A stretch of DNA of 64,000 nt, taken from NCBI GenBank assembly GCA_902806565.1, contig CADCXA010000039.1, positions 1-64,000 on the forward strand, written 5' to 3'. This DNA comes from Hypoxylon rubiginosum (Eukaryota; Ascomycota; Sordariomycetes; Xylariales; Hypoxylaceae). Below the pieces are notes generated by a model that did not search any database, was not told the origin of the DNA, and was given only the letters and a program-made list of their open reading frames with translations. A program made the position numbers and the translations under genes. Within the stretch, counting starts at the first letter, position 1; every line of letters starts with the position of its first letter. Of this stretch, positions 53,145 to 63,441 are shown piece after piece.

Positions 53145-54879
53145 TCACGCAGGATTGCCCTTCATGCGTTTCCCCATCCGAGGTGTCGGAGGCTTCTTGT
53201 TCGCGCTCGCGACACCGTTAACTTGAGGAGCTCCGATACTCGCCGGTGTCGGTGCACCACTGTCTTCCTCGGCCTTTACCGTCGACGCTCTCCGCCGCTT
53301 ATTGCTTGCCGGACTCGTATTGGCGCTGGGTCCGCTGGAGCTGGTTCCTTGCTGGCTCTGCTGTAGTTGCATACCTGGGGCTTGCATATGTCCCTGGGCA
53401 GGGCTACCCATATGAGGCGAGTTCGGAAGCTGCAGATGTGTGGCAGCCGGCGAAGCGCCCATATGGAATCCGCCGAAACTTGGCGTCCGCGGGTTGGGAG
53501 GGCCGTTAGGTTGTTGTCCATTCATCACGGGCTGTTGAGGATTGGTAATGTGCTGATTGACATATTGCTCCAGTGCGCCATAAGGGGAGAGACCAGGATG
53601 GGTGTGGTAAAAGTGGAACAGAGGCTGAACAAGTCTGTGTTAGTGAACTGATCATTTTATATCACCCTCTCGGAAGTGTCCGACTTACGTTCATCTGTCC
53701 CACGACTTCGATAATCTAAATATCAGCGTCAGCGCAAGTGTACATAACCAATCGCGACCAATCGCGAGGCCGGGGGGACACGTACCTCAAGGAATTGAAA
53801 CACGGCTTCTGTAATGCCTATGTTCTGTTTGACAGCCGATTGAGGTAGGTCGATATCCGGTGGCGGATTCGGAGGCGACTTCATTTGCTTCGCCTTGCCT
53901 TTCTTGCTCATCTCTGGAGACAGTCGCGAGTCTTGTCCGTTAACCTTGAGCCAGTCCTTTACCCAGATATGTGCTGGTTTAGCCGCCTCGATGACCATCT
54001 TCCTCGAATGATACTCTTCGTGGCTTTGCGTGATAAACTCGAGCAAGTCTATTTTCTGCTCGCTGTCAAACTGCGCCCGCAGCGTTCCCGTCGCAACCAC
54101 CTAACGACACACAGTTAGTAGCCTTCTTACCGATCCCCTTATATTTCATGTGACTTACGTGAGAGTTGTCGAACCAGTAGGTCATGCTTGCTTTCTGGTT
54201 CTCGATGAAATGGCAGCCGTTCAGCAACGGTTTGTCGATGATGCCCCTCTCAAAAGTCAGGTTTATTCGCCTGATCCCGCTCTCAAAGTGCGTATGGAAA
54301 TATCGAGCTAAGGCGGGGTGTGTAATCTCGTATTGTTTATCCGTATGGTCCTCGTTCGTGGGATCAGTACCGATATACCAAAGAGAGATTCTGAAGACTC
54401 CTCTCGCCGAAAAGAATTGTGTCACAAAATTATTCCAATACGACATATCATCCTTCGTCCTCGAGCCCTTTTAGATGTCAGCGACTGCACTTCTACGAGA
54501 AATAGGCCATACACTTACTGGGTATCCGCTAAGATGCTCACCAAATTGAAGCAGTTTTAATAGGCAATGGCCCTTCATGCCGTCATTCTTATGCTGCTGC
54601 TGTTGTTGTTGTTGTTGTTGTTGGTGCATCAACTGCTGCTGGATGTTATTCGGCAGCTGGGGATGCTGCGCTGCCTGCATCAACTGGGCGTTCGGCTGCT
54701 GAGGTTGGGCCTGTTGGCCATTTGGCGGCTGACCCTGACCCTGGGGATGCTGCGGCTGGTTTCCCTGTGCGGAATTCGGTGCCTGATTCTGGCCCTGGTT
54801 TGGCTGCGCGACGGCGGGCGTGGGGGCTCTCTGGGGCCCTTGGGAGCCTGGTTGCGGCTGCTGGCCTGGCTGCGGACCG

Positions 54880-54925
<46 letters not shown>

Positions 54926-55890
54926 CCGGTTGCTGTTGCGGCTGGGGCTGCTGCCCTTGTTGTGGTTGGCCCTGAGGCTGGGGTTGGGGTTGAGGACCCT
55001 GACCTTGAGGGCCTTGCTGGACCTGTTGCCCCATCGACTGTGCGAGCTGTGCTTGCTGCGCTTGCTGAATGCTCTGAATTTGCTGAGCAGTCATCTGAGG
55101 GGGGTGTCCGGGCTGGTTTCCTGCATGCATATGATTCGCCTGTTGCTGGGCCTGGTGCTGCTGCATGGCTATTTGTTGCGCCAAAAGCTGCCGCGCGAGC
55201 CGGTTAGTATAAGACGTGTGAGCAGGTACTGTAGGGGTGCCATATTTACCTGGGCGTGTTGGGGATTCTGATGCTGTCCCTGTTGAGCAAGATGTGCCTG
55301 CTGCATGTGCTGAGGCATGACCCGTGGCATGCCACCACTGTTTCTTATCGCTTGGTACTGTTGGGCGGTCATATTGGCCATCCCCATCCCCGGCACGTTC
55401 ATGGGCATGCCGCCGCCGTACATCTGTTGCTGCATCATCCTTTGGCGTTGAATTAAATTGTGCTGTTGTAATTGGGACATGAGTTGAGGGTTTAGTTGGC
55501 CATTTTGGGCTACTATGGAGACGCGTTTGTTAGCCAAGACCAAGACCAAGATGAACTATTGTACATCGTAACGTGCTACGGCCGAGGGATGCAGGACTTA
55601 CGCGCAAATTGCTGAGGGTTTTGGAACATTTGTGGGTTCAAATGCTGCATGGCGTGAGCATTTGGACCGGCACCTGGGGGCATACCTCCCATCATGGCAG
55701 CGGGATTGACCTGTCCGCCGGGGCCCGACACTGCCATATGGGCACCCATCTGAGGAGGCATGCCCGGCTGGGCGCCGGGTTGGCTTGGGTTATGAGCCAT
55801 GCCGGGTGCAGATATGGGATGGCCCGGATGGACACCGGGGTGTTGTTGCATCCCCGGATGATAGCCACCGGGTCCCATACTTGCCATCAT
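53145..55890 (-). CDS. ptaB: LIM-domain-binding (Ldb1-type) transcriptional co-regulator, PtaB/Mfg1-like
   Basis: Seven exons: 55890-55602, 55509-55250, 55187-54519, 54467-54159, 54100-53786, 53715-53689 (27 bp) and 53624-53145, giving 782 residues. The N-terminal 400 residues are Gln/Pro/Met/Gly-rich with a long poly-Gln run. The LIM-binding domain follows (about 400-610): LLKLLQFGEHLSGYP, WNNFVTQFFSARGVFRISLW, MTYWFDNSHVVATGTLRAQF, then ITEAVFQFLEIIEVVGQMNP across the micro-exon and LFHFYHTHPGLSPYGALEQY. The C-terminus has a nuclear signal-like SNKRRRAST. In Aspergillus and Candida the orthologues work with Som1/Flo8-type factors to control adhesion, biofilm and development. All exon joins are phase-consistent. 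It is probably nuclear. Confidence 0.88.
54881..54923. repeat. GCT/CAG microsatellite encoding poly-glutamine
   Basis: About 14 consecutive GCT units on the + strand, read as CAG codons in the minus-strand LIM-binding gene, giving a run of about 14 Gln. The run is likely length-variable between strains. Confidence 0.9.
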
Positions 55891-56506
55891 TTCTCTCTTG
55901 TCGACTATCCACGGCGTGGATATCGACGCCTAACCGTAGTTACTGTCTATCTCATACGCTTCGATTCCGCCTCGCTGTAATCGCAGTGTCGATGCGATCG
56001 CTCGGTCGACCTCGGTCGAAACTGTCGTTCGTACGCAGTGCCGTCTCTCTCGTCCTTTTCCCGTTTGTATGCGAACGCTCACAAAATTTCCTCCCTCTTG
56101 CTATGGTTTTGATAATTGCAATTTGATGCAGCGCGATCGCAGACCGTGAATATCCTAGAAGCCCTAAAAATGGAGGATAGGACTACAAGATTAGACTATA
56201 GCCGACGAAGATTTGAGGCGGTAGATTGTTGGATGTATAGGGTAGGATTAGTGTCCGTCTTTCGTCGTCTGTTGTCGACCTTGGGTGAGAAGAGGCCGAC
56301 TAAGATAAGAGGGTGAGGGAAGACCAAGACCAAGATGAATAAGACTGAGTCGCCTTGAGCCTCAGAACGCGGTTCGATTACCGTTGAGTTTTTTGCCTGC
56401 GCGCCGCACGCACCGACACGACCTAGCGAGTTAGAGATAGGCTGGACGGAGATTGGTCCAACTGAACAATACGCCCGCTTGAAACAATTGGCCGAGTTCG
56501 GATCGC

Positions 56507-56552
56507 TGTCGCTGTCGCTGTCGTTGTCGTTGTCGTCGCCGCCGTCGCTATC
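56507..56552. repeat. GTCGCT/GTCGTT hexamer repeat
   Basis: A run of TCG-centred hexamers in the upstream region of the LIM-binding gene. It is imperfect and noncoding. Confidence 0.8.
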
Positions 56553-56600
56553 GCGCGTCAGTAGACAAGGCGGAAAAGTGGACGTGCACGATGCGATATG

Positions 56601-56660
56601 GTGCGCAGTGTAGTGTGCAGTGTGCAGTGTGCAATGTGCAAGTGTGCAACGTACAGTGTG
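56601..56660. repeat. GTGTGCA-type tandem repeat
   Basis: Multiple imperfect copies of AGTGTGCA follow one another in the LIM-binding gene upstream region. Confidence 0.8.
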
Positions 56661-56696
56661 TCGTGAGATCGGCTCGGGACCCCCAGGCAAGGTACA

Positions 56697-56718
56697 GTAC
56701 TAGTTCTAGAACTAGTAC
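56697..56718. promoter_or_regulatory. Perfect 22-bp palindrome
   Basis: The sequence from GTAC through TAGTTCTAGAACTA to GTAC reads identically on both strands over 22 bases, with nested ACTAGT and TTCTAGAA. It lies about 810 bp upstream of the LIM-binding gene start. It might be a dimeric factor site (TTCTAGAA resembles a heat-shock element pair), but function is not shown. Confidence 0.5.
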
Positions 56719-57455
56719 GGTATGGGTAGTATGGAGAGTGGAATGGTATAGTATGATTTGTAAATTAGGTCGTGGGATTATTACTCTAGTTAGTGCTGGG
56801 TCGATCTGGAGCGACGACGTCGGGCGATCATTTTCGACGATATCGTATGTGGCGGTATCTTATGCGCAGCTTGTAGTTGTAGTGCAACGATGCCAATAAT
56901 GCCGATGGCGGGTAACAGGCTAATGAAGAATGGGTGACGGGGAAAGGTAATGGTAATGGTAATGGGCAATGGAGGAAGAGAAGAAGAAAAAAAGAATAGG
57001 ATGTACAAATGTAGTAGTAGACTAGACTAGGCTGAGCGGTAGGTAAGGAATGGTAAGGCGTGAAGAGAAGAACTACCAGGTAGACAGAGATGGAGGGGAG
57101 GTAGAAAAAAGGATAGGAATAGAAAAAGAAAGATTTCGCGTCTACGGTCTATGGCCTACGGCACTCGATAGACGTAGACGCCGCTCAGAAGAACTAGCAC
57201 ACTAAGAACAGAGTCGAGCCCTTCTCTTCTTGACCTCGCCCTTCGCCCTTCGCCTTGGGGGCTGGATCTGAGGCGCGCTTAATTTACGCTGTGACCTTTT
57301 TCTACGTGTGTTTTTTCTTGCTTCCTCTTTGCTTTTGTTTAAATACCTAGTGTTTGGGAATGAGGTACGATGGCGTAGATTTTGATGCAAAAAAAAGTTT
57401 AGTGATACATCGTACAAGTGTACTGTGTTGCGGTAGTGGCTGTATGGCTGTATCT

Positions 57456-57500
57456 GTATGGCGGTATGGCGGTATGGCGGTATGGCGGTATGGCGGTATG
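57456..57500. repeat. Five or more copies of GTATGGCG
   Basis: A head-to-tail octamer array, preceded by degenerate copies at 57441-57455. It lies in noncoding DNA. Confidence 0.9.
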
Positions 57501-57789
57501 TGGTATCGCCCAAGGCGGGAGTCTTGTCTGTCAGTGCGAAATGCGAGAATAGGTGGGCATCCTTTCTTTTCTGAGAGAGAAAATTGCGGAGGTGGGAAGT
57601 GGGCACGGTTGGCACCTAGACAGTGTGAAATCATAAGACCCAGAGAAATATTCCCGAGAACATTAAAAAGGCACTGTATTACACCGTACATGTACTGGCT
57701 CGTGCACGTATGATTACCTAATAGCCTAACTGTGCTCACTTTGACTTGCACTCCTATTGAACTGTTTCTAGGAAGAGCTTGATACATGC

Positions 57790-57815
57790 TATTATTATTA
57801 TTATTATTATTATTA
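57790..57815. repeat. ATT trinucleotide microsatellite
   Basis: An uninterrupted ATT run in noncoding DNA. Confidence 0.95.
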
Positions 57816-59751
57816 GTATGGCATCCAGTAAACATGTCTTCTATTAATATTCTGTTATTTAAATTTTCAGTTCAGCTGCCAACTGGCTTCTCAACGCCCA
57901 AGTTAAGTCTGATTGGCCAAATCCAGTCTATACGCCTGGTCCTAATCAAAGTCCAATTGGTTATACACTTGTGAAACGTCGAGCTGAGCATACCTGGATA
58001 CGATACCTTAATGCTCCTAGATAGTTTTCTGGAAAGTCTTGCTCAATTGAGGCCGTTCTCTTTTGCCTCCGTGTCTCTTTGGAACGTTTAACAGGAGAAC
58101 GCCAAGTACACTCAAATATGTTAGGTAGCAACATCAAGTCTAGTAAACCAAGTCGATTCATCACTCAGATGCTCAAGGCAGCATCTTTATCACTACGAGG
58201 TTTACTGAGAATCCCTTCTTCATACAGTGAACATGCTCTATCTAAGTTACACAGAGGCAGCCCAGTTTAGTAGATTCCAGCCAAGTCTCATACTTATCGG
58301 TGGCAACAGCGCCTCAAAGCTAGTTCGAAACGTAATCAGTATATACCTCGTTGACATTTGAACTAGGCGATGGGTGATATCTACACAACAAGTTCGGGAT
58401 ATCGCGGAGCGAAAGGAGACAGTGAGGATTACTTGATTGGTATAAACCATCCTGACTAAGTCAGTGCAAAAGCTACGCCTCGCACCGTACCTAGTTTAGA
58501 CCCATAATCTCTTGAGCTGGCGGGCTATTTTTAGTGCCGGGACTTGACAGTGCCGCTGGCAGCCGTCTAGGTATTGGCCCGCGACCTGCAACGGGAGAAC
58601 ACCTTAGGTAACCGAGATCTAAAAACTGTCAACCGTATCTTGTCACATGACCTGGCATAAAATTTTCAGGCTTTGAATTGATCCGTTTCCACATTTGACC
58701 CGATTGAGGCTCCGTTTGGTCCACATTATTTTTTTTCTTCGCGACCTCAAAAGCTTCGGCGCCGTTCGCCATCAGTGCTTTTCCCTTTCCTTCTTCACTA
58801 CATCTTCTTCCACATATTATGCGCGCCACTTCCTCCGCCTTGGATCTTGGAGTCTCATTACTGCTATTACTGCTGGACGTAGTCTGACGTTCTTCTAATA
58901 CAAGAATCACCAGGTTCCAAGTTCCAGGTTCTGAGCAGCAGCGCAGAAGCAAAAGGTTTGTTCAAATTTCCCTCTCCCAGATCGGCAAGACACGTCGACT
59001 CCCCCGATTTATCAGGATGACAAACCATTAAACATGTCTTCTTTTCCCAACTGAGTCGACCATGAACGAAGACTAGTCTGTTCGGGCCATGTCACTACGG
59101 TGGCAGCCTGCTACTTGCCAGTATATCTTGTCTGACTTCCCAATCCACGGATCAAATATCTCCCCGTTTGCTCGCGTCATACTCTGGCACGAGCGTGATC
59201 GATACGGGAGATGTCTGTATTCGTGGAATGGTGCTTCGGGGGAACCTGTTGTCTCGTCGCCTTTCACGTCGGAAGAATCTCTAGCTAACCTGGAGTTAGT
59301 GTTGATCAGATAATCGCCTCTTCTCATCTCTATCGACATTTGAACAAGGTTAGTCATATCTCATTCTACTGTCATTTTTCGAGGCGAGATCTAGGTCTCG
59401 GGTGCTTTCCATATGATGAAATTTCCAACAACATTCGCAGTTTCCACTCGAGCTTCACTGAGCCTATTGCGGAGCAGATGAGAGTCCATACCTTCCTTGG
59501 ATGTCTGATTAAGCACCTTACCTATTGCATCTCTGTTACTTTGTTCGTGCAGAATTTTGTGCTGACCAAATCTCAACAGGTAACACGAACGCGATGCATT
59601 TTGACATGACCAGATACTATATATTCCTCCATTGAACTCACAGATATGCTGTCATTTTTCACCTTGCATTGCCGATGCATAAATAGAAACGTATTTAGAA
59701 TAAAGACTCTTTCAATCGCTCCAAGTCGCCTTGCCTCGTAACCTGTATCCG

Positions 59752-59787
59752 TGATCCCAATCCTGATCCCAATCCTGATCCCAATCC
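59752..59787. repeat. Three 12-bp tandem copies (TGATCCCAATCC)
   Basis: Perfect triplicate of a 12-bp unit about 75-110 bp downstream of the stop codon of the HbrB gene, therefore probably within its 3' UTR. Confidence 0.9.
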
Positions 59788-59862
59788 ACCCGAGTCCAAA
59801 GTTCGTAATAATCATGTCTCTTTGAATCCAAGTACACGTACGCTTTGGTGCTCAATCCTTGA

Positions 59863-62481
59863 TCACGCAACCTCGATACCTTCATTTATTCCTTCTCTCA
59901 TGACCCCAAGGCCAACAGAGCTATTGTTCTCTTGCCTCTTTACCCTACCGCCAACCATGCCCCTCCGGTTCCTGCCTGTCCGCCCTCGGCCCAACCAGTT
60001 CAACTTGAGCAGTCGACCCAGCTCGGCCACCATCTTGCTCGCCTCGTCCGTTACCGCCGCGTTGGCGCCCGCACCCGTACCTATGTCGACGCTTGCCAGC
60101 ACGCTCATGCACTGTAGCATACGACCCACCATCTCCGTCACCTGCTTGCTATCCTCGACGTTCTGCTCCCGTACGCTCCCAAGAATCTCTCTGCCGCCTC
60201 CGCCGTCACGCATCTGCTGCGGCGTAAAGGGCCTCAGTAGACTCCCCGTGCCGGCGGACGTAGGGTCTGATACGCCGCTGCCGAACGATACGTTGCTGAT
60301 GGCCCGGCTTCGGGATGGGTTCGAGTCGTTGCCGAAAACCGTCGTCGAGGTCGAGTTATAGCTCGCGACACTCGGATCCAAAGACATGGCGGTACCAGGA
60401 CGTTCCGAGAAGGTGTTAGGGGAGGTAGACAGAGACGCGATACTATCATTCAAGAGCGGCGGTGACGCTAATGCGAGGGAGGCAAGGGAAGACGGCAGAT
60501 GCTCGAGCGATAGCCGGGAGAAGATGGTCTTGAGTTTTTCGTATCTAGGTAGAATCAAAGAGTCCCGGTACGAAATGAGTACGAAGCGTCGAACATCGAG
60601 GACGGCAGATGCTGGCGATAGTTGGGCTTCAAAATTTGGTCCACTCGGGTGGGTATTCTGCGCCGAAGAGCTGGCTACCACGCCCCCCCAAAAGTCGCGT
60701 GCTTGCTCGGGACTTAGGAGAGATCCAGAGCCGGAGAATTCCAGATCAAGTGGGAGAAAAACGGCTTGCATATAAGGCAAAATACTTGTGAATGTGAAAA
60801 TCCATAGCTCCACCAGCGCAGGTATTAACCTGTCCTCGGGCGTCTTACGCAGTGTATGATCCAGGGCGGCGAAGCCTGTTGAGAGAAGATCTCGCAGGTC
60901 ATCGATGATGATATGTGCCGAGCGACGTTGTATGCAATATTGTATATGCATGGTAACGACGCGATTAAAATCCTCCACCGGTAGCCGCAGATCCTCGCCC
61001 TCGAATATGACCAGTAGATGGGCTCTTAAGTACGGCCAGGCGTCATCTAGGGACATGTTGTGAAGACCATATTTGGCAGACTCGGCAGGTTCTAAGAGGT
61101 AAGGCAGCGTGTTGGACCCCAGGCTACTTGGCCCAGGCCACTCGGTGCCGACACCGTAGGACGATTCGTTGTCTTCCTTCTTTTTCTCGCGCAAGGCCCG
61201 TCCTCCATGGCGCAAATCGAGCCCGCTGACACTCTTCCCAAGGTTATTGTTCGGACCGGGACTTGGCGGGAGATTGAAATTGTATAAGCTCGACGGGGCA
61301 TTAGGATCGACGGGCCGAGAATTGCTGGCGGCGGAGGAGAGAGGTAGGTGATAATCATCTTTGCTGCTCAGCTTATGCTTCTGCCGTGATAAGAAGTGGT
61401 GTTTCCTCTCCTTCTCTTTATCCTTGCTCTCCCTCTCGCCGGACGAGTCGATGGCTCGAATAGTGGCGGCGGACGAGTTACCCAAGCTGTAGAAGGACTG
61501 ATTATCCGCCAAGCTAGTTGTGCTGAAGTTGCCGCGTTGCAGCGAGGCTAGAGCTGAGCCAATCTTCCCAGGACTCGGTAGTGGCCGTTCTTTCGTTTCG
61601 CCTTTCGTTTCGATCTTCTTGGGCCTAGAGAATAGCTTTACTTTCGACTTCTCTGCTTTGGCAGGCTTCTCTGGTACGGGCAGCGGTGCAGGCATAGACT
61701 GTTCCGGCGGGGGCAGACCTGGCGAGGACTGTGGTGACCTGGGGAAGACGACGTTAGCAGCAGCAGTGGCGGCCGCCGCATGACTTCCCAGCAACCCATT
61801 GTGGTATCCCTGCGTGCCGAATCCATTGTCTCGCGGAGCACTCGCCTCGGTCAAGCTCAGCATAGGTGGACCGGGAACGGGCTTCGGGCCAGGTCTCTTG
61901 GTGGCATCGTGGCCGTCGCTCCCGGGGAAGGGGACGGTTTGCGACCGATGACGGCTGTGTTGCTGGTGCTGCATGACGGCAGCCTGAGCAGCTATCTGGC
62001 TAGCCGAGAGTGCGCCGCTGGGTTGAGCCATGCCGATGTGTGAGAGGTTGGACGTGCTGGTGGAAGGCAAGGTAGGCTCGAAGAGACCTTGAGTCTGCGA
62101 ATGCTTTCTTATGTGGCCGACGCGAGCGGGGGGCAAGGTCAAGGGCGATGCGCCTCGAGTCGATGAAGGGTCGTTACTCTGTCTGGTGGGACGGGAAAAG
62201 TTGTGGGGGCTGTTGGCGAAGGACGGAGGATTGACGGGGCTCACGGGACTCTGTGGGTGTGGGCCTGGGCCTGAGCCTGGGCCTCTCGTCTTGGAGAGGG
62301 AAATGGTATCTTCGCTCGATGAGGATTCTATCCTACGTATCTGGGGTCGGTAAGGGAGAGTGGAAGAAGAAGCGGCTGCAGCTGCGGCGGTAGAGGCGGA
62401 GATGGAAGAAGAAGAAGAAACGCTCCCGGGCAGGGGAGAGAAGCTCCCCGGGGCCCTTTGCTGGGATCGTCCTGGCTGCAT
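59863..62481 (-). CDS. TORC2 subunit of the HbrB/Bit61 (Protor-like) family
   Basis: A single exon from ATG 62481 (MQPGRSQQRAPG) to TAG 59863, 872 residues. An upstream in-frame TTG is not used as start. The first 450 residues are low-complexity (Ser, Pro, Ala, His, Gln). The HbrB domain spans about 470-660 and shows YGLHNMSLDDAWPYLRAHLL, FEGEDLRLPVEDFNRVV, LWIFTFTSILPYMQAVFLPL and RRFVLISYRDSLILPRYEKL. The C-terminus is again Ser/Thr/Gly-rich, with a helical segment (QVTEMVGRMLQCMSVLASV). HbrB/Bit61 binds TORC2, which controls cell-wall, sphingolipid and actin functions; in Aspergillus, HbrB was linked to hyphal branching. The frame is intact. Phosphorylation-rich flanks are likely. Confidence 0.88.
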   Translation of the reverse strand: MQPGRSQQRAPGSFSPLPGSVSSSSSISASTAAAAAASSSTLPYRPQIRRIESSSSEDTISLSKTRGPGSGPGPHPQSPVSPVNPPSFANSPHNFSRPTRQSNDPSSTRGASPLTLPPARVGHIRKHSQTQGLFEPTLPSTSTSNLSHIGMAQPSGALSASQIAAQAAVMQHQQHSRHRSQTVPFPGSDGHDATKRPGPKPVPGPPMLSLTEASAPRDNGFGTQGYHNGLLGSHAAAATAAANVVFPRSPQSSPGLPPPEQSMPAPLPVPEKPAKAEKSKVKLFSRPKKIETKGETKERPLPSPGKIGSALASLQRGNFSTTSLADNQSFYSLGNSSAATIRAIDSSGERESKDKEKERKHHFLSRQKHKLSSKDDYHLPLSSAASNSRPVDPNAPSSLYNFNLPPSPGPNNNLGKSVSGLDLRHGGRALREKKKEDNESSYGVGTEWPGPSSLGSNTLPYLLEPAESAKYGLHNMSLDDAWPYLRAHLLVIFEGEDLRLPVEDFNRVVTMHIQYCIQRRSAHIIIDDLRDLLSTGFAALDHTLRKTPEDRLIPALVELWIFTFTSILPYMQAVFLPLDLEFSGSGSLLSPEQARDFWGGVVASSSAQNTHPSGPNFEAQLSPASAVLDVRRFVLISYRDSLILPRYEKLKTIFSRLSLEHLPSSLASLALASPPLLNDSIASLSTSPNTFSERPGTAMSLDPSVASYNSTSTTVFGNDSNPSRSRAISNVSFGSGVSDPTSAGTGSLLRPFTPQQMRDGGGGREILGSVREQNVEDSKQVTEMVGRMLQCMSVLASVDIGTGAGANAAVTDEASKMVAELGRLLKLNWLGRGRTGRNRRGMVGGRVKRQENNSSVGLGVMREGINEGIEVA

Positions 62482-63063
62482 GGTTTTTGTTTTAAGTCTC
62501 GAAACATCCAAGCTCCCCTTCTGTTACATCTTGTCTTCTTGCTAAACCCTACGATATAAAACGATCGGCCGTATCGCCGGGGACTAGATTTGCGCTTCTT
62601 TTGGTTATAGCATACGTACGGTTTACGTCGCGCACGTAATCATAGTTCCGATGAGGTACATGAGCGTTTCATGCGAGCACAACCCCGGAGTATCGAGTGT
62701 GATGCGGAGACGAGTGATATGTCAAGTACAATATGTCGTATGCAGATGGGGTGGGAGGGTCGTCAAGGTTGTTGATTATGAAGTTAAGGAAACGATAAGC
62801 ATTTTTGTACTGTATAATATTATAGCTACACCCTATAGGTACATGTACCTAGGTACCTTACATGCGTGTGGTTTGGGTGCAGTTTACCCTACCTAGGTAC
62901 CTCATACTGTGAAATTGCCCCGCACTTGGTCAGGTACAGAATTTCATCATTGTTCATTGTCGCAATATAATAATCCCATAACTTCAAAGACTTATACCTA
63001 GTCAAAGACTTATACCTAGGTATTCGACCTCACTCCCGAAAAGAAAAAGGACAGACGAAAACA
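62482..63063. promoter_or_regulatory. Divergent upstream region of the TORC2 subunit and gon7
   Basis: About 580 bp between divergent genes. It carries three CCTAGGTA-type elements (62847-62856, 62889-62900, 63008-63019) and a 16-bp direct repeat (AAAGACTTATACCTAG) around 62987 and 63003. Confidence 0.45.
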
Positions 63064-63441
63064 ATGTCGACCGAAACCACAGCTCCCATCGAACCACCCA
63101 CGCCTCCCACAGCACACCTAAAAGCGACCTACACCAACTCCCGCTCCGCCCTCACCCCGTCCCTCGCGACGCACCCCTTCGAGATCTCGACGCCCCTCCC
63201 GCTTCCCAGAGATCCGACCTCCACCGAGCAGAAGACGGCCTACCTGCGCAGCCTCCGTGACGCCGTGTCCGACCTGCAGTCGCGCGTGAACGGCGAGCTG
63301 ACGGCGCGTATGGAGGACGAGGTGAGGAGCTCTGCCGCTGCTGCTGCTACTGCTGCCGCCGGTAATGGGGTTGGTGGTAGTATCGACGAGGCGGCCGAGG
63401 AGGAGAATTATGGGGAAGAGGTTGTTGAGGACGACGAATGA
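63064..63441 (+). CDS. gon7: EKC/KEOPS complex subunit Gon7
   Basis: A single exon of 125 residues from ATG 63064 to TGA 63441. Conserved features of the Gon7 family are visible: the N-terminal LKATYTNSRS, a TPLPLPRD region, then TEQKTAYLRSLRDAVSDLQS and VNGELTARMEDE, followed by a low-complexity Ala/Gly and acidic tail (EEENYGEEVVEDDE). Gon7 is a small, partly disordered protein that stabilises the Pcc1/Kae1 end of the KEOPS complex, which makes the t6A modification of ANN-decoding tRNAs and is linked to telomere maintenance. Size and motif order fit well. Confidence 0.85.
   Translation: MSTETTAPIEPPTPPTAHLKATYTNSRSALTPSLATHPFEISTPLPLPRDPTSTEQKTAYLRSLRDAVSDLQSRVNGELTARMEDEVRSSAAAAATAAAGNGVGGSIDEAAEEENYGEEVVEDDE

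Larger units (their letters stand above)
55891..59862. other. Nearly 4 kb gene-poor region between divergent and convergent neighbours
   Basis: No gene is confidently supported. The first kilobase is the upstream region and probable long leader of the LIM-binding gene and holds several tandem repeats and a 22-bp palindrome. A 74-codon + strand frame at 59089-59313 (MSLRWQPATCQYILSDFPIH) looks more protein-like than its neighbours but has no known motif. Frames at 58079-58270, 58629-58952 and 59340-59609 are unconvincing. Confidence 0.4.

Noticed and set aside
54567..55271. Leu-rich + strand frame of 234 codons
   Set aside because: Produced by the antisense of the Gln-rich region of the LIM-binding gene; not a membrane protein.
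56365..56405. GGTTCGATTACC followed by a T run, resembling the 3' end of a tRNA gene
   Set aside because: The T stem pairs only weakly and no cloverleaf can be drawn upstream.
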